The notes under the pieces: model-generated | Told to the model about the DNA's origin: nothing | What the model saw: the letters and a program-made list of their open reading frames with translations, nothing else | Databases searched by the model: none | Source of the DNA: Streptomyces antarcticus | GTDB taxonomy: Bacteria > Actinomycetota > Actinomycetes > Streptomycetales > Streptomycetaceae | Assembly (NCBI RefSeq): GCF_026627255.1 | Contig: NZ_JAPNLM010000037.1 | Span: 1-56,436, forward strand | DNA: 56,436 nt | Reading direction: 5' to 3' | Part shown: piece by piece, positions 25,454 through 33,934 of the stretch | How the letters are laid out: each line of letters starts with the position of its first letter | Position numbering within the stretch: position 1 is the first letter of the stretch | Translations under genes and position numbers: made by a program

Positions 25454-26008
25454 TCAGCCGGCCGGCGGCGGCGGGTCCTCGTGCAGCAGCCGCTGGAACA
25501 GGCGGTGGTCGCGCCAGGCGCCGTTGATGTGGAGGTAGCGCGGAGCGAGCCCGTACTGCACGAAGCCGGCCTTCGCCAGGACCCGCTGCGAGGCCAGGTT
25601 GCCGACGAGGGTCCCGGCCTCGACCCGGTGCAGCCCCACCTCGTCGCGGGCGGCCCGGCAGACCTCCTCCAGGCCGGCGGTGGCCAGGCCCCGGCCGTTC
25701 CACGCCTGGTCCACCCAGTAGCCGATGCCTCCGCTGCACAGCGGCCCCAGGACGATGGACCGGAGCGTGATCGCCCCGACGGGGGCGCCCGTGGCCGCCT
25801 CGACGTACACGTACGGGACGGACCGGCCCGCGTCCCGGAGGGCCAGCTCCTCCTCGATGCGGGCGAGCTGTCCGGCCTCCGTGTAGAAGGCGGCGGTCCG
25901 GTACGGCTCGGTGGGGGCCAGATACGCCCGGTTGCGGACCATCGCGTCGGCGAGCCCGGCCGCGTCCCCGGGCTCCAGCCCCCTCATCTCCACTCCGTCA
26001 ATGATCAT
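25454..26008 (-). CDS. GNAT family N-acetyltransferase
   Basis: A 184-residue GCN5-related acetyltransferase, RimJ/RimL-like subgroup: MRGLEPGDAAGLADAM, GYWVDQAWNGRGLATAGLEEV (acetyl-CoA binding Q/R-x-x-G-x-G/A), VEAGTLVGNLASQRVLAKAGF (the N-x-x-S-x-x-V motif) and DHRLFQRLL. It would acetylate an N-terminal amine or small-molecule amine in the cytoplasm; the substrate is not predictable. ATG 26008. It lies in the same direction as the CGNR gene and hemD but with gaps of 91 and 99 bp, so co-transcription is uncertain. Confidence 0.92.
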   Translation of the reverse strand: MIIDGVEMRGLEPGDAAGLADAMVRNRAYLAPTEPYRTAAFYTEAGQLARIEEELALRDAGRSVPYVYVEAATGAPVGAITLRSIVLGPLCSGGIGYWVDQAWNGRGLATAGLEEVCRAARDEVGLHRVEAGTLVGNLASQRVLAKAGFVQYGLAPRYLHINGAWRDHRLFQRLLHEDPPPPAG

Positions 26009-26027
26009 CCCGGCACGCTAGCCGACG

Positions 26028-26081
26028 CCCGCGGACCGTGCCCAGACCCGCGGACCGTGCCCAGACCCGCGGACCGGGCCC
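26028..26081. repeat. Three 19-bp direct repeats
   Basis: GCGGACCG occurs at 26031, 26050 and 26069, a 19-bp period (CCCGCGGACCGTGCCCAGA-like unit), in the gap between the GNAT gene and hemD. Confidence 0.85.
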
Positions 26082-26107
26082 GGCCGGAGCCCCGGAGGGG
26101 TCGGGCG

Positions 26108-27268
26108 TCATCCCGGGCGCACGTCCGCGTACTTGAGGTCCCCGCCCGCGTCCAGCGCCAGCCGGTACCCGCGCTTGACCACCGTCTGGATCAGCTTCGG
26201 CGAGCCCAGCGCCACCCTGAGGCGGGCCATCGCCGTCTCCACGGCGTGCTCGTCGCTCCCCGCCCCCGGCAGCGCCCGCAGCAGGTCCGCCCGCGACACC
26301 ACCCAGCCCGGCCGCCGCGCGAGCGCCCGCAGCAGCGCCATCCCGGCCGGTTGTACGGGCCGCAGCTCCGCGTCCAGCAGCACCGCGTGCCCGCGCACCT
26401 CCAGGCGGTGCCCGGCCACCGGCAGGACCCGGGCCCGGCCCGGCAGTTCCTGGCAGAGCAGCTGCACCAGGGGGCCCAGCCGGAAGCGCTCCGGATGCAC
26501 CGTGTCCACCCCGTGCGCCTGGAGCGGCAGCGCGGTGACCGGCCCCACGCACGCGGAGAGCACCGGGCCCCGCAGCGCCGCGAGCACGGGTTCCCGTACG
26601 CCCCGCTCCGCGGCCCGGGTCAGCAGGGAGGCCGCCGCGGGCGCCGAGGTGAAGCTGACCGCGTCCACCGCGCCGGCGGCCACCGCGTCGAGCAGCCGGT
26701 CCAGCGGCGCGAGGTCCTGCGGCGCCATCCACCGGTACACCGGGACGACGACGACTTCGGCGCCACCGGCCCGCAGCGCCTCCACGAAGCCCGGCAGCGG
26801 CTCGCCGTGCAGCTGGAGCGCGATCCGCCGGCCGGCCACGCCCGCCGACAGCAGCCGCTCCAGCACCTCGGCCAGCGACTCCGACTCCGGCGACCAGGTC
26901 TCCACGAGCCCGGCGGCCCGGACGGCGCCCTTCACCTTCGGCCCGCGCGCGAGCAGTTCCGTCCGGCGCAGCCGCTCCAGCAGCTCCTCGCCGATCCCCC
27001 ACCCGTCGGCGGCCTCGATCCAGCCGCGGAACCCGATGGCGGTGGTGGCGACCACCACGTCGGGCGCGCGGCCCAGCAGCTCCTTCGTGGCGGCGAGCAG
27101 CTCGCTGTCGTCGGCCAGCGGCACGATCCGCAGCGCGGGCGCGTGCAGGACGGCGGCCCCGCGGCGGCGCAGCAGGGCGATCAGCTCGTCGGCGCGCCGG
27201 GCGGCGGTCACCCCGACGGTGAAGCCCGAGAGGGGACCCGGACCGGTGTGCTGCCTGTGCTCGTACAT
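26108..27268 (-). CDS. hemD: Uroporphyrinogen-III synthase with winged-helix domain
   Basis: A 386-residue fusion. Residues ~15-265 are a HemD fold (GFTVGVTAARRADELIALL at the start; VSFTSAPAAASLL and SACVGPVTALPLQ in the second lobe), which cyclises hydroxymethylbilane to uroporphyrinogen III, precursor of heme, siroheme and B12. Residues ~285-380 are an OmpR/PhoB-type winged helix (ALARRPGWVVSRADLLRAL, ETAMARLRVALGSP, VVKRGYRLAL). In actinobacteria such fusions lie beside nitrate/nitrite genes, as here with narK immediately upstream, so this copy may serve siroheme supply for nitrite reductase and/or act as a regulator. The ATG at 27268 follows GCAGGTC; an upstream extension is Arg-rich noise. 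Confidence 0.9.
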   Translation of the reverse strand: MYEHRQHTGPGPLSGFTVGVTAARRADELIALLRRRGAAVLHAPALRIVPLADDSELLAATKELLGRAPDVVVATTAIGFRGWIEAADGWGIGEELLERLRRTELLARGPKVKGAVRAAGLVETWSPESESLAEVLERLLSAGVAGRRIALQLHGEPLPGFVEALRAGGAEVVVVPVYRWMAPQDLAPLDRLLDAVAAGAVDAVSFTSAPAAASLLTRAAERGVREPVLAALRGPVLSACVGPVTALPLQAHGVDTVHPERFRLGPLVQLLCQELPGRARVLPVAGHRLEVRGHAVLLDAELRPVQPAGMALLRALARRPGWVVSRADLLRALPGAGSDEHAVETAMARLRVALGSPKLIQTVVKRGYRLALDAGGDLKYADVRPG

Positions 27269-27336
27269 GTGACCTGCCTTGCCCAGTGGGTCGGTATCGC
27301 GCCGCGGGGAGCGGTGGGGGAAGCGGGCGCGGGCGC

Positions 27337-27376
27337 GGAACCGAGCCTGCACGCACGGCGTGTCAGGCTCGGTTCC
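27337..27376 (-). terminator. Inverted repeat between narK and hemD
   Basis: GGAACCGAGCCTG (27337-27349) and CAGGCTCGGTTCC (27364-27376) form a perfect 13-bp stem with a 14-nt loop, 28 bp after the narK stop and about 70 bp before hemD. It fits a narK terminator or an operator; no U-run. Confidence 0.55.
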
Positions 27377-27403
27377 ACCGTATTTCGCGGCCGTTAACCG
27401 CCG

Positions 27404-28774
27404 TTACACCGAGGTGAGCTGCGGTTTCGCCGCCGCACCCGGCTCCGGGACGATCACCGAGGCCGGCCGGCGAAGGTATACCGCCCAGGTCACCGCGCAG
27501 CACAGCGCGTAGAAGCCGAGGAAGGTCACGAAGGCGGCCGTCCCGGATCCGGAGGTGGTGAACGCCTGCCGGAACACCAGGTTGATGCCGAGTCCGCCGA
27601 GCGCCCCGACCGCGCCGATCAGCCCCATGGAGGCCCCCGACAGCCGCCGCCCGTACGCCGCCGCGCCCTCCCCGTCCATGCCCCGGGCCAGCGCCTTGGC
27701 CTGGAAGATGCCCGGGATCATCTTGTACGTCGAGCCGTTGCCGAGCCCGCTGAGGACGAACAGCGCGACGAACCCGACCAGGAACACCGCCAGCGACTCC
27801 CGCACCGAGGCGAGGATCACGACCCCGGTCGCCGCCGCCATGGCCACGAAGGTGCCGAGCGTGATCCGCGCCCCGCCGAAGCGGTCGGCGAGCGCCCCGC
27901 CCACCGGCCGGACCAGCGAACCGAGGAGCGGCCCCACGAAGGTCAGCGAGGCGGCCTGGAGGGGGGTCCGGCCGAACTGCGTCTGGAGGACCAGGCCGAA
28001 GGCGAAGCTGTAGCCGATGAAGGACCCGAAGGTGCCGACGTACAGGAACGCCATGATCCAGGTGTGGGGCTCGCGCACGGCCTCCCGCACCGCGCCGGTG
28101 TCGTTCCGTACGGGTGCCAGGTTGTCCATCCGGACCAGGGCCAGTACGGCCGCGACCACGATCAGCGGGAGGTAGGCGGCGAGCAGCAGCCTCGGGTGCC
28201 CGGCTCCGGCGGTGGCGATCACCAGCAGCGCCGCGAGCTGCACCACGGGGACGCCGATGTTGCCGCCGCCCGCGTTCAGCCCGAGGGCCCAGCCCTTCTT
28301 GCGCAGCGGGAAGAAGGCGTTGATGTTCGTCATCGACGAGGCGAAGTTTCCGCCGCCCACCCCCGTCAGGGCGGCCACCAGCAGGAACGTGCCGTACGAG
28401 GTCCCGGGCTCCATGACCACCAGCGCGGCCACGGTCGGCGCGAGCAGCAGCAGCGCGCTGACGACGGTCCAGTTCCGGCCGCCGAACCGGGCGACGGCGA
28501 AGGTGTACGGCACCCGGACCAGGGCTCCGACGAAGGTCGCGGTCGCGATGAGGAAGAACTTCCCGGCGGGGTCGACGCCGTATCCGGGGCCCATGAAGAG
28601 CACCATCACGGACCACAGGGACCAGATGGAGAAGCCGATGTGCTCGGACAGTACGGAATACAGGAGGTTGCGGCGGGCGGTCCGCTCCCCCGACTCCCGC
28701 CAGAAGACCTCGTCCTCGGGGTCCCACCGCTCGATCCAGCGGCCCCCTTTGCGCGGTGCGGTCGTACCGGTCAT
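27404..28774 (-). CDS. narK: Nitrate/nitrite MFS transporter
   Basis: A 456-residue, 12-TM member of the nitrate/nitrite porter family of the MFS. The family signature is present twice: GGGNFASSMTNINAFFP and LGLNAGGGNIGVP. The conserved loops (WDPEDEVFW at the N terminus; RPVGGALADRFGG) are typical of actinobacterial NarK. It imports nitrate and/or exports nitrite across the cytoplasmic membrane. ATG 28774 is selected because GGAGG ends six bases upstream; the GTG one codon earlier would leave only three. It is followed by hemD, consistent with nitrate assimilation. Confidence 0.93.
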   Translation of the reverse strand: MTGTTAPRKGGRWIERWDPEDEVFWRESGERTARRNLLYSVLSEHIGFSIWSLWSVMVLFMGPGYGVDPAGKFFLIATATFVGALVRVPYTFAVARFGGRNWTVVSALLLLAPTVAALVVMEPGTSYGTFLLVAALTGVGGGNFASSMTNINAFFPLRKKGWALGLNAGGGNIGVPVVQLAALLVIATAGAGHPRLLLAAYLPLIVVAAVLALVRMDNLAPVRNDTGAVREAVREPHTWIMAFLYVGTFGSFIGYSFAFGLVLQTQFGRTPLQAASLTFVGPLLGSLVRPVGGALADRFGGARITLGTFVAMAAATGVVILASVRESLAVFLVGFVALFVLSGLGNGSTYKMIPGIFQAKALARGMDGEGAAAYGRRLSGASMGLIGAVGALGGLGINLVFRQAFTTSGSGTAAFVTFLGFYALCCAVTWAVYLRRPASVIVPEPGAAAKPQLTSV

Positions 28775-28828
28775 CACACGCCTCCACAGCTGTCGCGTCC
28801 GTGGTGACGACGTTAGGAACGGCGCGTT

Positions 28829-29842
28829 TCAGCCCCGGTCCCCGCCCGATGACCGCCGGGATACCTTGCTCTCACCCGCCGACGGGGCCGGGTGTGAGCC
28901 GCCCGGGACCCAGCTGCCTGCGGGCGGTACGAGCCACCCGCGCTCGGCGGCCAGTCCGGCGGCCGCGGTGCGCAGGGCGTCCAGGCCGGGGTGGCCGAAG
29001 CCCTTGCGCCACACCATCGACAGCGGCGACAGCGGCACCGGCCCGGTCAGCGGCCGCTTCACGCAGCCGGGCATGTCGGGGAAGTCCACCGCGACCAGCA
29101 CGGGATTGCCGGTCTTGGCCATCACCCGCCCGAACTCCTCCTTACCCATGGCGACCGGCGCGGGCGGCGCGACCTCGATGCCCCGGCCGGCGAACAGTTC
29201 GCGCGCCAGGCCCGTCCACTCCAGGGTCCGCGGGTTCCCGGCCCCGGCGTACACGGACTCCCCGGCCAGCCCGTCCAGCGGTACGGCGTCCCGCCCGGCC
29301 AGGGCGTGGCCCTCGGGCAGCAGCACGGCGAGCGGCTCGTACCGTACGGGGCACCGTTCGAGGCGGGCCCGCAGCGCCGGGCCGAGCCCGTCGGCGTACC
29401 CGAACGAGACGTCGAGCCGCCCGGCCGCGATCTCGGCGGCGGCATGGGTCAGCCCGCTCTCGAAGCGGGCCATCAGCTCGCAGTCGGGGGCGAGTTCGCG
29501 GGCCCGCTCCAGGACGGTGCGGCCGGTGCCGGGCCCGTCGGTGTTCACGTCGACCAGCAGCGCGCGCGGCTCGGCGCCCCCGCCGAAGGCGGCGGCGAGC
29601 TCCTCGTGCGCGCGCAGCACCCGGCGGGCCAGCGGCAGCAGCCGCTCCCCGTCGGGGGTCAGCTCCACCTGCCGGGTGGTCCGTACGAACAGGGCGGCGC
29701 CCAGGTCCCGTTCGAGGCGCCGGACGTCCCGGCTGAGGGCCTGCTGGGCGACGTACAGGCGGGCGGCGGCGCGGGTGAAGTGCAGCTCCTCCGCGCACGC
29801 GACGAAGCCGCGCAGCAGCCGGGGTTCCACATCGCGGGGCAT
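28829..29842 (-). CDS. LysR family transcriptional regulator
   Basis: A 337-residue LTTR. The N-terminal helix-turn-helix reads RLLRGFVACAEELHFTRAAA RLYVAQQALSRDVRRLERDLG in two joined parts, followed by LFVRTTRQVELTPDGERLL. The C-terminal effector domain (about 90-300) is the periplasmic-binding-protein type. The start is ATG 29842; GTG codons at 29845 and 29848 are also in frame. It is divergent from an MFS transporter gene with 87 bp between the starts, the classical arrangement for an LTTR controlling its neighbour. Effector unknown. Confidence 0.92.
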   Translation of the reverse strand: MPRDVEPRLLRGFVACAEELHFTRAAARLYVAQQALSRDVRRLERDLGAALFVRTTRQVELTPDGERLLPLARRVLRAHEELAAAFGGGAEPRALLVDVNTDGPGTGRTVLERARELAPDCELMARFESGLTHAAAEIAAGRLDVSFGYADGLGPALRARLERCPVRYEPLAVLLPEGHALAGRDAVPLDGLAGESVYAGAGNPRTLEWTGLARELFAGRGIEVAPPAPVAMGKEEFGRVMAKTGNPVLVAVDFPDMPGCVKRPLTGPVPLSPLSMVWRKGFGHPGLDALRTAAAGLAAERGWLVPPAGSWVPGGSHPAPSAGESKVSRRSSGGDRG

Positions 29843-29929
29843 CACCACCGGAGACTAACAACGCAGGAGCGTGAATGGGCCCTGAACAGGTGTTGGACCC
29901 GGGCCAGGACCGGGCCCGAGGCTGTGACC

Positions 29930-31441
29930 ATGCCCACCGTGCCCGCCCGCACCACCTCCGCCCCGGCCGCCTCCGCCTCGGCCTCCGCCCGCACCGCGCC
30001 CGCCCCGGCCGCCTCCGCCTCCGCCCGTACCCCGCCCGCCCGCACCGCGTCCCCCGGCTTTTCCGCGTCCGCCCGGGCCGCCTCCGGCGCCGGGTCCGGC
30101 GCCCGTCCGGTCCGGATGACTGTCACCGGCTCCACCCTCGTCATCGCCGCCCCCACCTCCCCCGCCGCCTCGGCCGCCGCTCCGGCCCGGGCCGCCGGAC
30201 GGGCCCCGGCCCCCGTCCGGCGGGCCCGTGCCCAGGGCCCGTACCGCCGGCTGTTCGCCCTCCCCGGCACCCGCGCCTTCACCGCCGGGAACCTGCTCGC
30301 CCGGCTCCCGATGGGCATGTTCGGGGTCAGCGCGGTCATGATGATCGCCGGCCAGCGCGGCTCGTACGCCCTGGCCGGGGCCGTCACCGCCACCGGCCTG
30401 GCCGCCACGGCCCTGGTCGCCCCCTGGACGGCCCGGCTGGTCGACCGGCACGGCCAGGCCCGGATCGCGCTCCCCGCGGCCCTGATCGCCGTCCTGGGCT
30501 CCCTCTCCCTGGTCGTCTGCGTCCGCCTCGACGCCCCCGCCTGGACCCTCTTCGCCTCGTACGCCGCGACCGCCACCACCCCGAACATCGGCGGCATGTC
30601 CCGCGCCCGCTGGACCCACCTGCTGCGCGGCTCCCCGGCCGCGCACCACACGGCGATGTCCTTCGAACAGGCCGCCGACGAGCTGTGCTTCATGCTCGGC
30701 CCGGTCCTCGCGGCCGTCCTGTGCACGGCCGTCTTCCCCGAGGCGGGCACCCTCACGGCCGCGGTGCTGCTCCTGGCCGGGATGCTGGTCTTCACCTCCC
30801 GGCGGGCCACGGAACCCCCGGTGTCGGCGGCGCCGCGGGGCGGCGCGTCCCCGCTGCGCGCCCTGGGCCCGCTCCTGCCCGTCTTCCTGGCCACCGGCGT
30901 GGTCTTCGGCTCGATGGAGGTCGCCTCGATCGCCCACCTCGCCGCGCACGGGCTGGGCGCCGCATCCGGGCCCGTACTGGCCCTCCAGGCGGCGGGCTCC
31001 TGCGCGGCCGGCCTGGTCTACGGCACCCTGCGCCCCCGCGGCCTGCCGTTCTGCCTGTCCGCGATGGCCGCGCTGATGGCCCTCCCCTGGGCCGCGGCGG
31101 CCGCCGGCTCCCTGCCCGCCCTGGCCGGCGCGCTCCTGCTGGCCGGGATGGCCACGGCCCCGACGATGGTCACCGCGATGTCCCAGGTCCACGCCCGTAT
31201 CCCGGAAGGCCGGCTCAACGAGGGCATGACCCTCGCGGTCACCGCCATCCTCACGGGCATCGCCGCGGGCTCCGCCTCGGCCGGCCTGCTCGTGGACCAC
31301 TTCGGCACCACGACGGCCTACCTGCTGCCCGCGGCGGCGGCCGCGCTCGCCCTCCCGGCGGCCGCGGCGGGCGGATTCATGCGGCGGCCGAGTGATCGTT
31401 CCCGCGTGGTACGCACCGCTTCCGGCCGGGATCGGACATAA
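29930..31441 (+). CDS. MFS transporter with low-complexity N-terminus
   Basis: A 503-residue MFS protein. The membrane part starts near residue 105 (RRLFALPGTRAFTAGNLLARLP) and carries about 12 TM segments. RLVDRHGQAR is the loop 2-3 motif, and the second half has YGTLRPRGLPFC at the equivalent place. The first ~100 residues are an Ala/Ser/Pro/Arg stretch (APAASASARTPPARTAS). The ATG at 29930 has GAGG eight bases upstream; a later ATG at 30116 would give a more usual 441-residue protein, so the low-complexity part could be leader sequence. Divergent from the LysR gene, which likely regulates it. Substrate unknown. Confidence 0.85.
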   Translation: MPTVPARTTSAPAASASASARTAPAPAASASARTPPARTASPGFSASARAASGAGSGARPVRMTVTGSTLVIAAPTSPAASAAAPARAAGRAPAPVRRARAQGPYRRLFALPGTRAFTAGNLLARLPMGMFGVSAVMMIAGQRGSYALAGAVTATGLAATALVAPWTARLVDRHGQARIALPAALIAVLGSLSLVVCVRLDAPAWTLFASYAATATTPNIGGMSRARWTHLLRGSPAAHHTAMSFEQAADELCFMLGPVLAAVLCTAVFPEAGTLTAAVLLLAGMLVFTSRRATEPPVSAAPRGGASPLRALGPLLPVFLATGVVFGSMEVASIAHLAAHGLGAASGPVLALQAAGSCAAGLVYGTLRPRGLPFCLSAMAALMALPWAAAAAGSLPALAGALLLAGMATAPTMVTAMSQVHARIPEGRLNEGMTLAVTAILTGIAAGSASAGLLVDHFGTTTAYLLPAAAAALALPAAAAGGFMRRPSDRSRVVRTASGRDRT

Positions 31442-31486
31442 CTGGGGTGTCTCCCCAGCGCCCTTCCCTTTGCGGAGGAACTTCCC

Positions 31487-32710
31487 GTGCCTTCTTCCCG
31501 TTCCGTCCCCGCTGCCCTGATCGTCGCGGCCGTCACCGCGACCTGTCTGGTGCCCGCCGTCCCGGCCCTGGCCGACTCGGCCGGCCTCCGGTTCTCCCAG
31601 CCGTACCTGCCCTCGATCGCCCCGGGCCGGACGGGCCGCGTCGTCATCGCGGCCGTCAGCGGTGCGGAGCCGGTCACCAGCGGCACGTTCCGCATCACCG
31701 CCCCGGACCGTACGACCTTCCCGGAGGCCCGCTTCTACTGGAACGGGCAGCGCGCGGCCGCCCCGTGCACCCGCTCGTCCGACGCCCGGCTGCTGACCTG
31801 CGAGGCCGGGACCCGCGCCGGCTTCGCCTTCCCCCGCGACGCGCGGACGCAGCTGGGGGTCGCGCTGCGGGTGGACACGGACGCCCCCGAGGGCACCACG
31901 CTGGGCGGCGGCGAGTGGGCCACCGGCACCGGCGAGGCGGCGCTGTTCGGCGTCGCGACCCCCGTGACCGGCCCGAAGGGCGACGACGGCGAGCCCGGCC
32001 ACGAAGGAAAGCCCGGCCACCACGGCAAGCCGGGCCGCCCCGGCCCCCAAGGGGAGAAGGGCGAGAAGGGTGAAAAGGGCGACCGCGGAGACCGCGGCGA
32101 CCAGGGAGACCGCGGCGACACCGGCGCGACCGGCCCCGTCGGCCCCCGGGGACCCGAGGGACCCCGCGGGGAGCAGGGCCCGTCCGGCGGCCCCAAGGGC
32201 GACAAGGGAGACAAGGGCGACCGCGGAGACCGAGGCCCGCGCGGCGACCGCGGGCCGGCCGGCCCCAAGGGCCCCAAGGGCACCAAGGGCACCAAGGGCG
32301 GCAAGGGTGACAAGGGCGACCGCGGCCCGATCGGAACGCAGGGCCCCCAGGGGCCGAAGGGCCCGAAGGGCGACCGCGGCCCGCAGGGATCCCAGGGCCC
32401 CCAGGGACCGAAGGGCGACTCCGGCAAGCCCGGCCAGCCCGGCACCTGCAAGAAGTGCGGCGGCCACCACGAGACCCCACAGCCGAAGGCCCGCATCGTC
32501 TCCCCCGGCAAGGGCCTCGGCATCCACTCCGGCCCGGGCACCGGGTACGCGAAGAAGGGCAAGGCCCTGACCGGCGACGTCGTCGCCGTCCAGTGCAAGG
32601 TCAACGGCCAGACCGTCGACGGAAACGCGATCTGGTACAAGCTCGCCGACGGCCGCGGCTGGATCGCCGCCCGCTACGCGAAGAACCTCAACAAGGTGCC
32701 GGTCTGCTGA
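31487..32710 (+). CDS. Secreted collagen-like protein with C-terminal SH3-type domain
   Basis: A 407-residue secreted protein. Residues 1-29 are a signal peptide ending ALA. Residues 30-161 form a small domain with a Cys pair (C94, C105). Residues 162-321 are Gly-X-Y repeats: 24 triplets (162-233), a single extra Gly at 234, then 29 more, rich in GDK, GDR, GPK and GPQ charged triplets that favour a triple helix without hydroxyproline. CKKCGG follows (C321, C324). Residues ~333-407 resemble a bacterial SH3b domain (SPGKGLGIHSGPGTGYAKKG; WYKLADGRGWIAARY). GTG 31487 has GGAGG eight bases upstream. No LPxTG anchor. Likely a trimeric cell-surface or matrix protein. A strong terminator follows. Confidence 0.92.
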   Translation: MPSSRSVPAALIVAAVTATCLVPAVPALADSAGLRFSQPYLPSIAPGRTGRVVIAAVSGAEPVTSGTFRITAPDRTTFPEARFYWNGQRAAAPCTRSSDARLLTCEAGTRAGFAFPRDARTQLGVALRVDTDAPEGTTLGGGEWATGTGEAALFGVATPVTGPKGDDGEPGHEGKPGHHGKPGRPGPQGEKGEKGEKGDRGDRGDQGDRGDTGATGPVGPRGPEGPRGEQGPSGGPKGDKGDKGDRGDRGPRGDRGPAGPKGPKGTKGTKGGKGDKGDRGPIGTQGPQGPKGPKGDRGPQGSQGPQGPKGDSGKPGQPGTCKKCGGHHETPQPKARIVSPGKGLGIHSGPGTGYAKKGKALTGDVVAVQCKVNGQTVDGNAIWYKLADGRGWIAARYAKNLNKVPVC

Positions 32711-32733
32711 CAGGCATCCGCCGCACCCCCCGA

Positions 32734-32769
32734 CGAAGGCCCCGCAGCCCCGAGACTGCGGGGCCTTCG
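32734..32769 (+). terminator. Terminator of collagen-like gene
   Basis: CGAAGGCCCCGCAG (32734-32747) pairs perfectly with CTGCGGGGCCTTCG (32756-32769), 14 bp, 24 bp after the stop. Confidence 0.85.
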
Positions 32770-32801
32770 CCTCTACAGGGCGAGCCATCACGGGAAGAAC
32801 G

Positions 32802-32842
32802 GTACGTATTTGCGGTACAAGTTTCGTACGGTAAACTCGTAC
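32802..32842 (+). promoter_or_regulatory. Promoter and GTAC-repeat operator of yefM-yoeB
   Basis: TTGCGG (32810-32815) and TAAACT (32832-32837) are 16 bases apart. Four GTAC cores at 32802, 32815, 32826 and 32839 (spacings 13, 11, 13) overlap them; YefM/Phd antitoxins bind TGTACA-type cores, so this is the likely autoregulatory operator. Confidence 0.6.
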
Positions 32843-32864
32843 AACTCAGAGAGGGGTGCCCGCG

Positions 32865-33140
32865 ATGTCCATAAGCGCCAGCGAAGCCCGAGCCACGCTT
32901 TTTCCGCTGATCGAGCGCGTCAACACCGACCACGATCCGGTGCGCATCACCTCCAAGAACGGCGACGCCGTCCTCATGTCCGCCGCCGACTACGACGCGT
33001 GGCAGGAAACCGTCTACCTCCTTCGCTCGCCCGCCAACGCCCGGAGGCTCATGGAAGCCGTGGCCCGCGACCGCGAGAGCGCACCCACGGTCGCCAAGAC
33101 CATGGACGAGCTTAGGGATCTGGCAGGAGGCGAGGAGTGA
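32865..33140 (+). CDS. yefM: YefM/Phd-type antitoxin
   Basis: A 91-residue antitoxin: MSISASEARATLFPLIERVN is the Phd/YefM DNA-binding N terminus, VRITSKNGDAVLMSAADYDAW the dimerisation strand region, and YLLRSPANARRLMEAVARD the hinge leading to the disordered toxin-wrapping C terminus. ATG 32865 has GAGGGG eight bases upstream; a GTG three codons earlier is possible. It should neutralise YoeB and repress the operon by binding the GTAC repeats. The stop overlaps the yoeB start as GTGA. Confidence 0.96.
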   Translation: MSISASEARATLFPLIERVNTDHDPVRITSKNGDAVLMSAADYDAWQETVYLLRSPANARRLMEAVARDRESAPTVAKTMDELRDLAGGEE

Positions 33141-33394
33141 GGAGTGTTCACTTCGACCCGGACGCCTGGGAAGACTTCCTGTTCTGGCTCGGCTCGGACC
33201 GCAAGACAGCGCGCAGGATCACCCGCCTGATTGGTGAGATCCAACGCGACCCCTTCAGCGGGATCGGCAAGCCCGAGCCACTGAAGGGCGAGCTGTCGGG
33301 CTACTGGTCACGCCGCATCGACGACGGGCACCGTCTCGTGTACCGGGCGGACGCCAAAGAAGTGAAGATCCTCAAGGCGCGTTACCACTACTGA
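33137..33394 (+). CDS. yoeB: YoeB/Txe-type mRNA interferase toxin
   Basis: An 85-residue RelE-superfamily toxin: FDPDAWEDFLFWLGSDRKT, GIGKPEPLKGELSGYWSRRI and the C-terminal KARYHY, which holds the catalytic His-Tyr. Family members cleave mRNA in the ribosomal A site. Key residues by comparison with E. coli YoeB appear present: Glu in KPEPLKGE, the Arg in SRRIDDGHRLVYR, and the penultimate His. GTG 33137 is inside the yefM stop. Complete and probably active. Confidence 0.96.
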   Translation: MRSVHFDPDAWEDFLFWLGSDRKTARRITRLIGEIQRDPFSGIGKPEPLKGELSGYWSRRIDDGHRLVYRADAKEVKILKARYHY

Positions 33395-33410
33395 CCCGCA
33401 CCACGAGAAA

Positions 33411-33448
33411 ACCCCCTGACCTGGCGAAGTTCTCGCAGGTCAGGGGGT
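33411..33448. terminator. Bidirectional terminator between yoeB and ssrA
   Basis: ACCCCCTGACCTG (33411-33423) pairs perfectly with CAGGTCAGGGGGT (33436-33448). CTTTT follows on the plus strand and TTTTCTCG on the minus strand, so it can end both yoeB and ssrA transcripts. Confidence 0.9.
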
Positions 33449-33462
33449 CTTTTCACATGGGG

Positions 33463-33851
33463 TGGTGGAGATGGCGGGAATCGAACCCGCGTCCAACGGT
33501 GCAGAAGCAGGGCTTCTCCGAGCGCAGTCCGCTGCGCTTTTCTCAGCCCCGGAGATCACACGGACAAGTCTCCGACGGGCTCAGTCACTGTTTGATTTCC
33601 CTCCAACCCCCGTGACCGGGGCTAGAGGTTTAGATCCCTAATTGACGCCAGGATCCGGACCGGGACCACTTCCGGGCTGACGCTCCTCACAGAGGCTTCA
33701 GCTCACTGTTATTAGGCAGCGAGGGTGAAGCGGGAGTTATCGCTCTTGGTGTTGGCGATTATTGTTTGCGACATGTGGTTAGCGAGATCATTGCCGCTTC
33801 CTCGGCTCGCTTCCCCTGCATCGACATCCGCTGTCGAAACCGATCATCCCC
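33463..33851 (-). ncRNA. ssrA: tmRNA
   Basis: A 389-nt transfer-messenger RNA. The 5' end GGGGATG (33851-33845) pairs over 7 bp with CATCTCC before the encoded A-CCA 3' end (33466-33463), forming the tRNA-like acceptor stem. GGTTTCGACAGC follows the 5' stem, and GGTTCGATTCC is the T-loop near the 3' end. The open reading frame gives the tag ANTKSDNSRFTLAA followed by TAA, close to other Streptomyces tags. With SmpB (gene just upstream) it rescues stalled ribosomes and marks the nascent chain for proteolysis. An AT-rich stretch TTGATAAAAAAACAT lies just before the 5' end and probably belongs to the promoter. Confidence 0.97.
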
Positions 33852-33934
33852 ATGTTTTTTTATCAACGTGCCCCACCGCGAGCGGGAGGCGCTGACGCCA
33901 TCCTACGCGAAGTGGACCACCTCGTGCCAGGAGG

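Noticed and set aside
29855..32791. Minus-strand 978-codon Gly-rich frame opposite the MFS and collagen genes
   Set aside because: Mirror of Gly-X-Y and Ala/Pro coding; the plus strand has signal peptide, ribosome site and domain logic.
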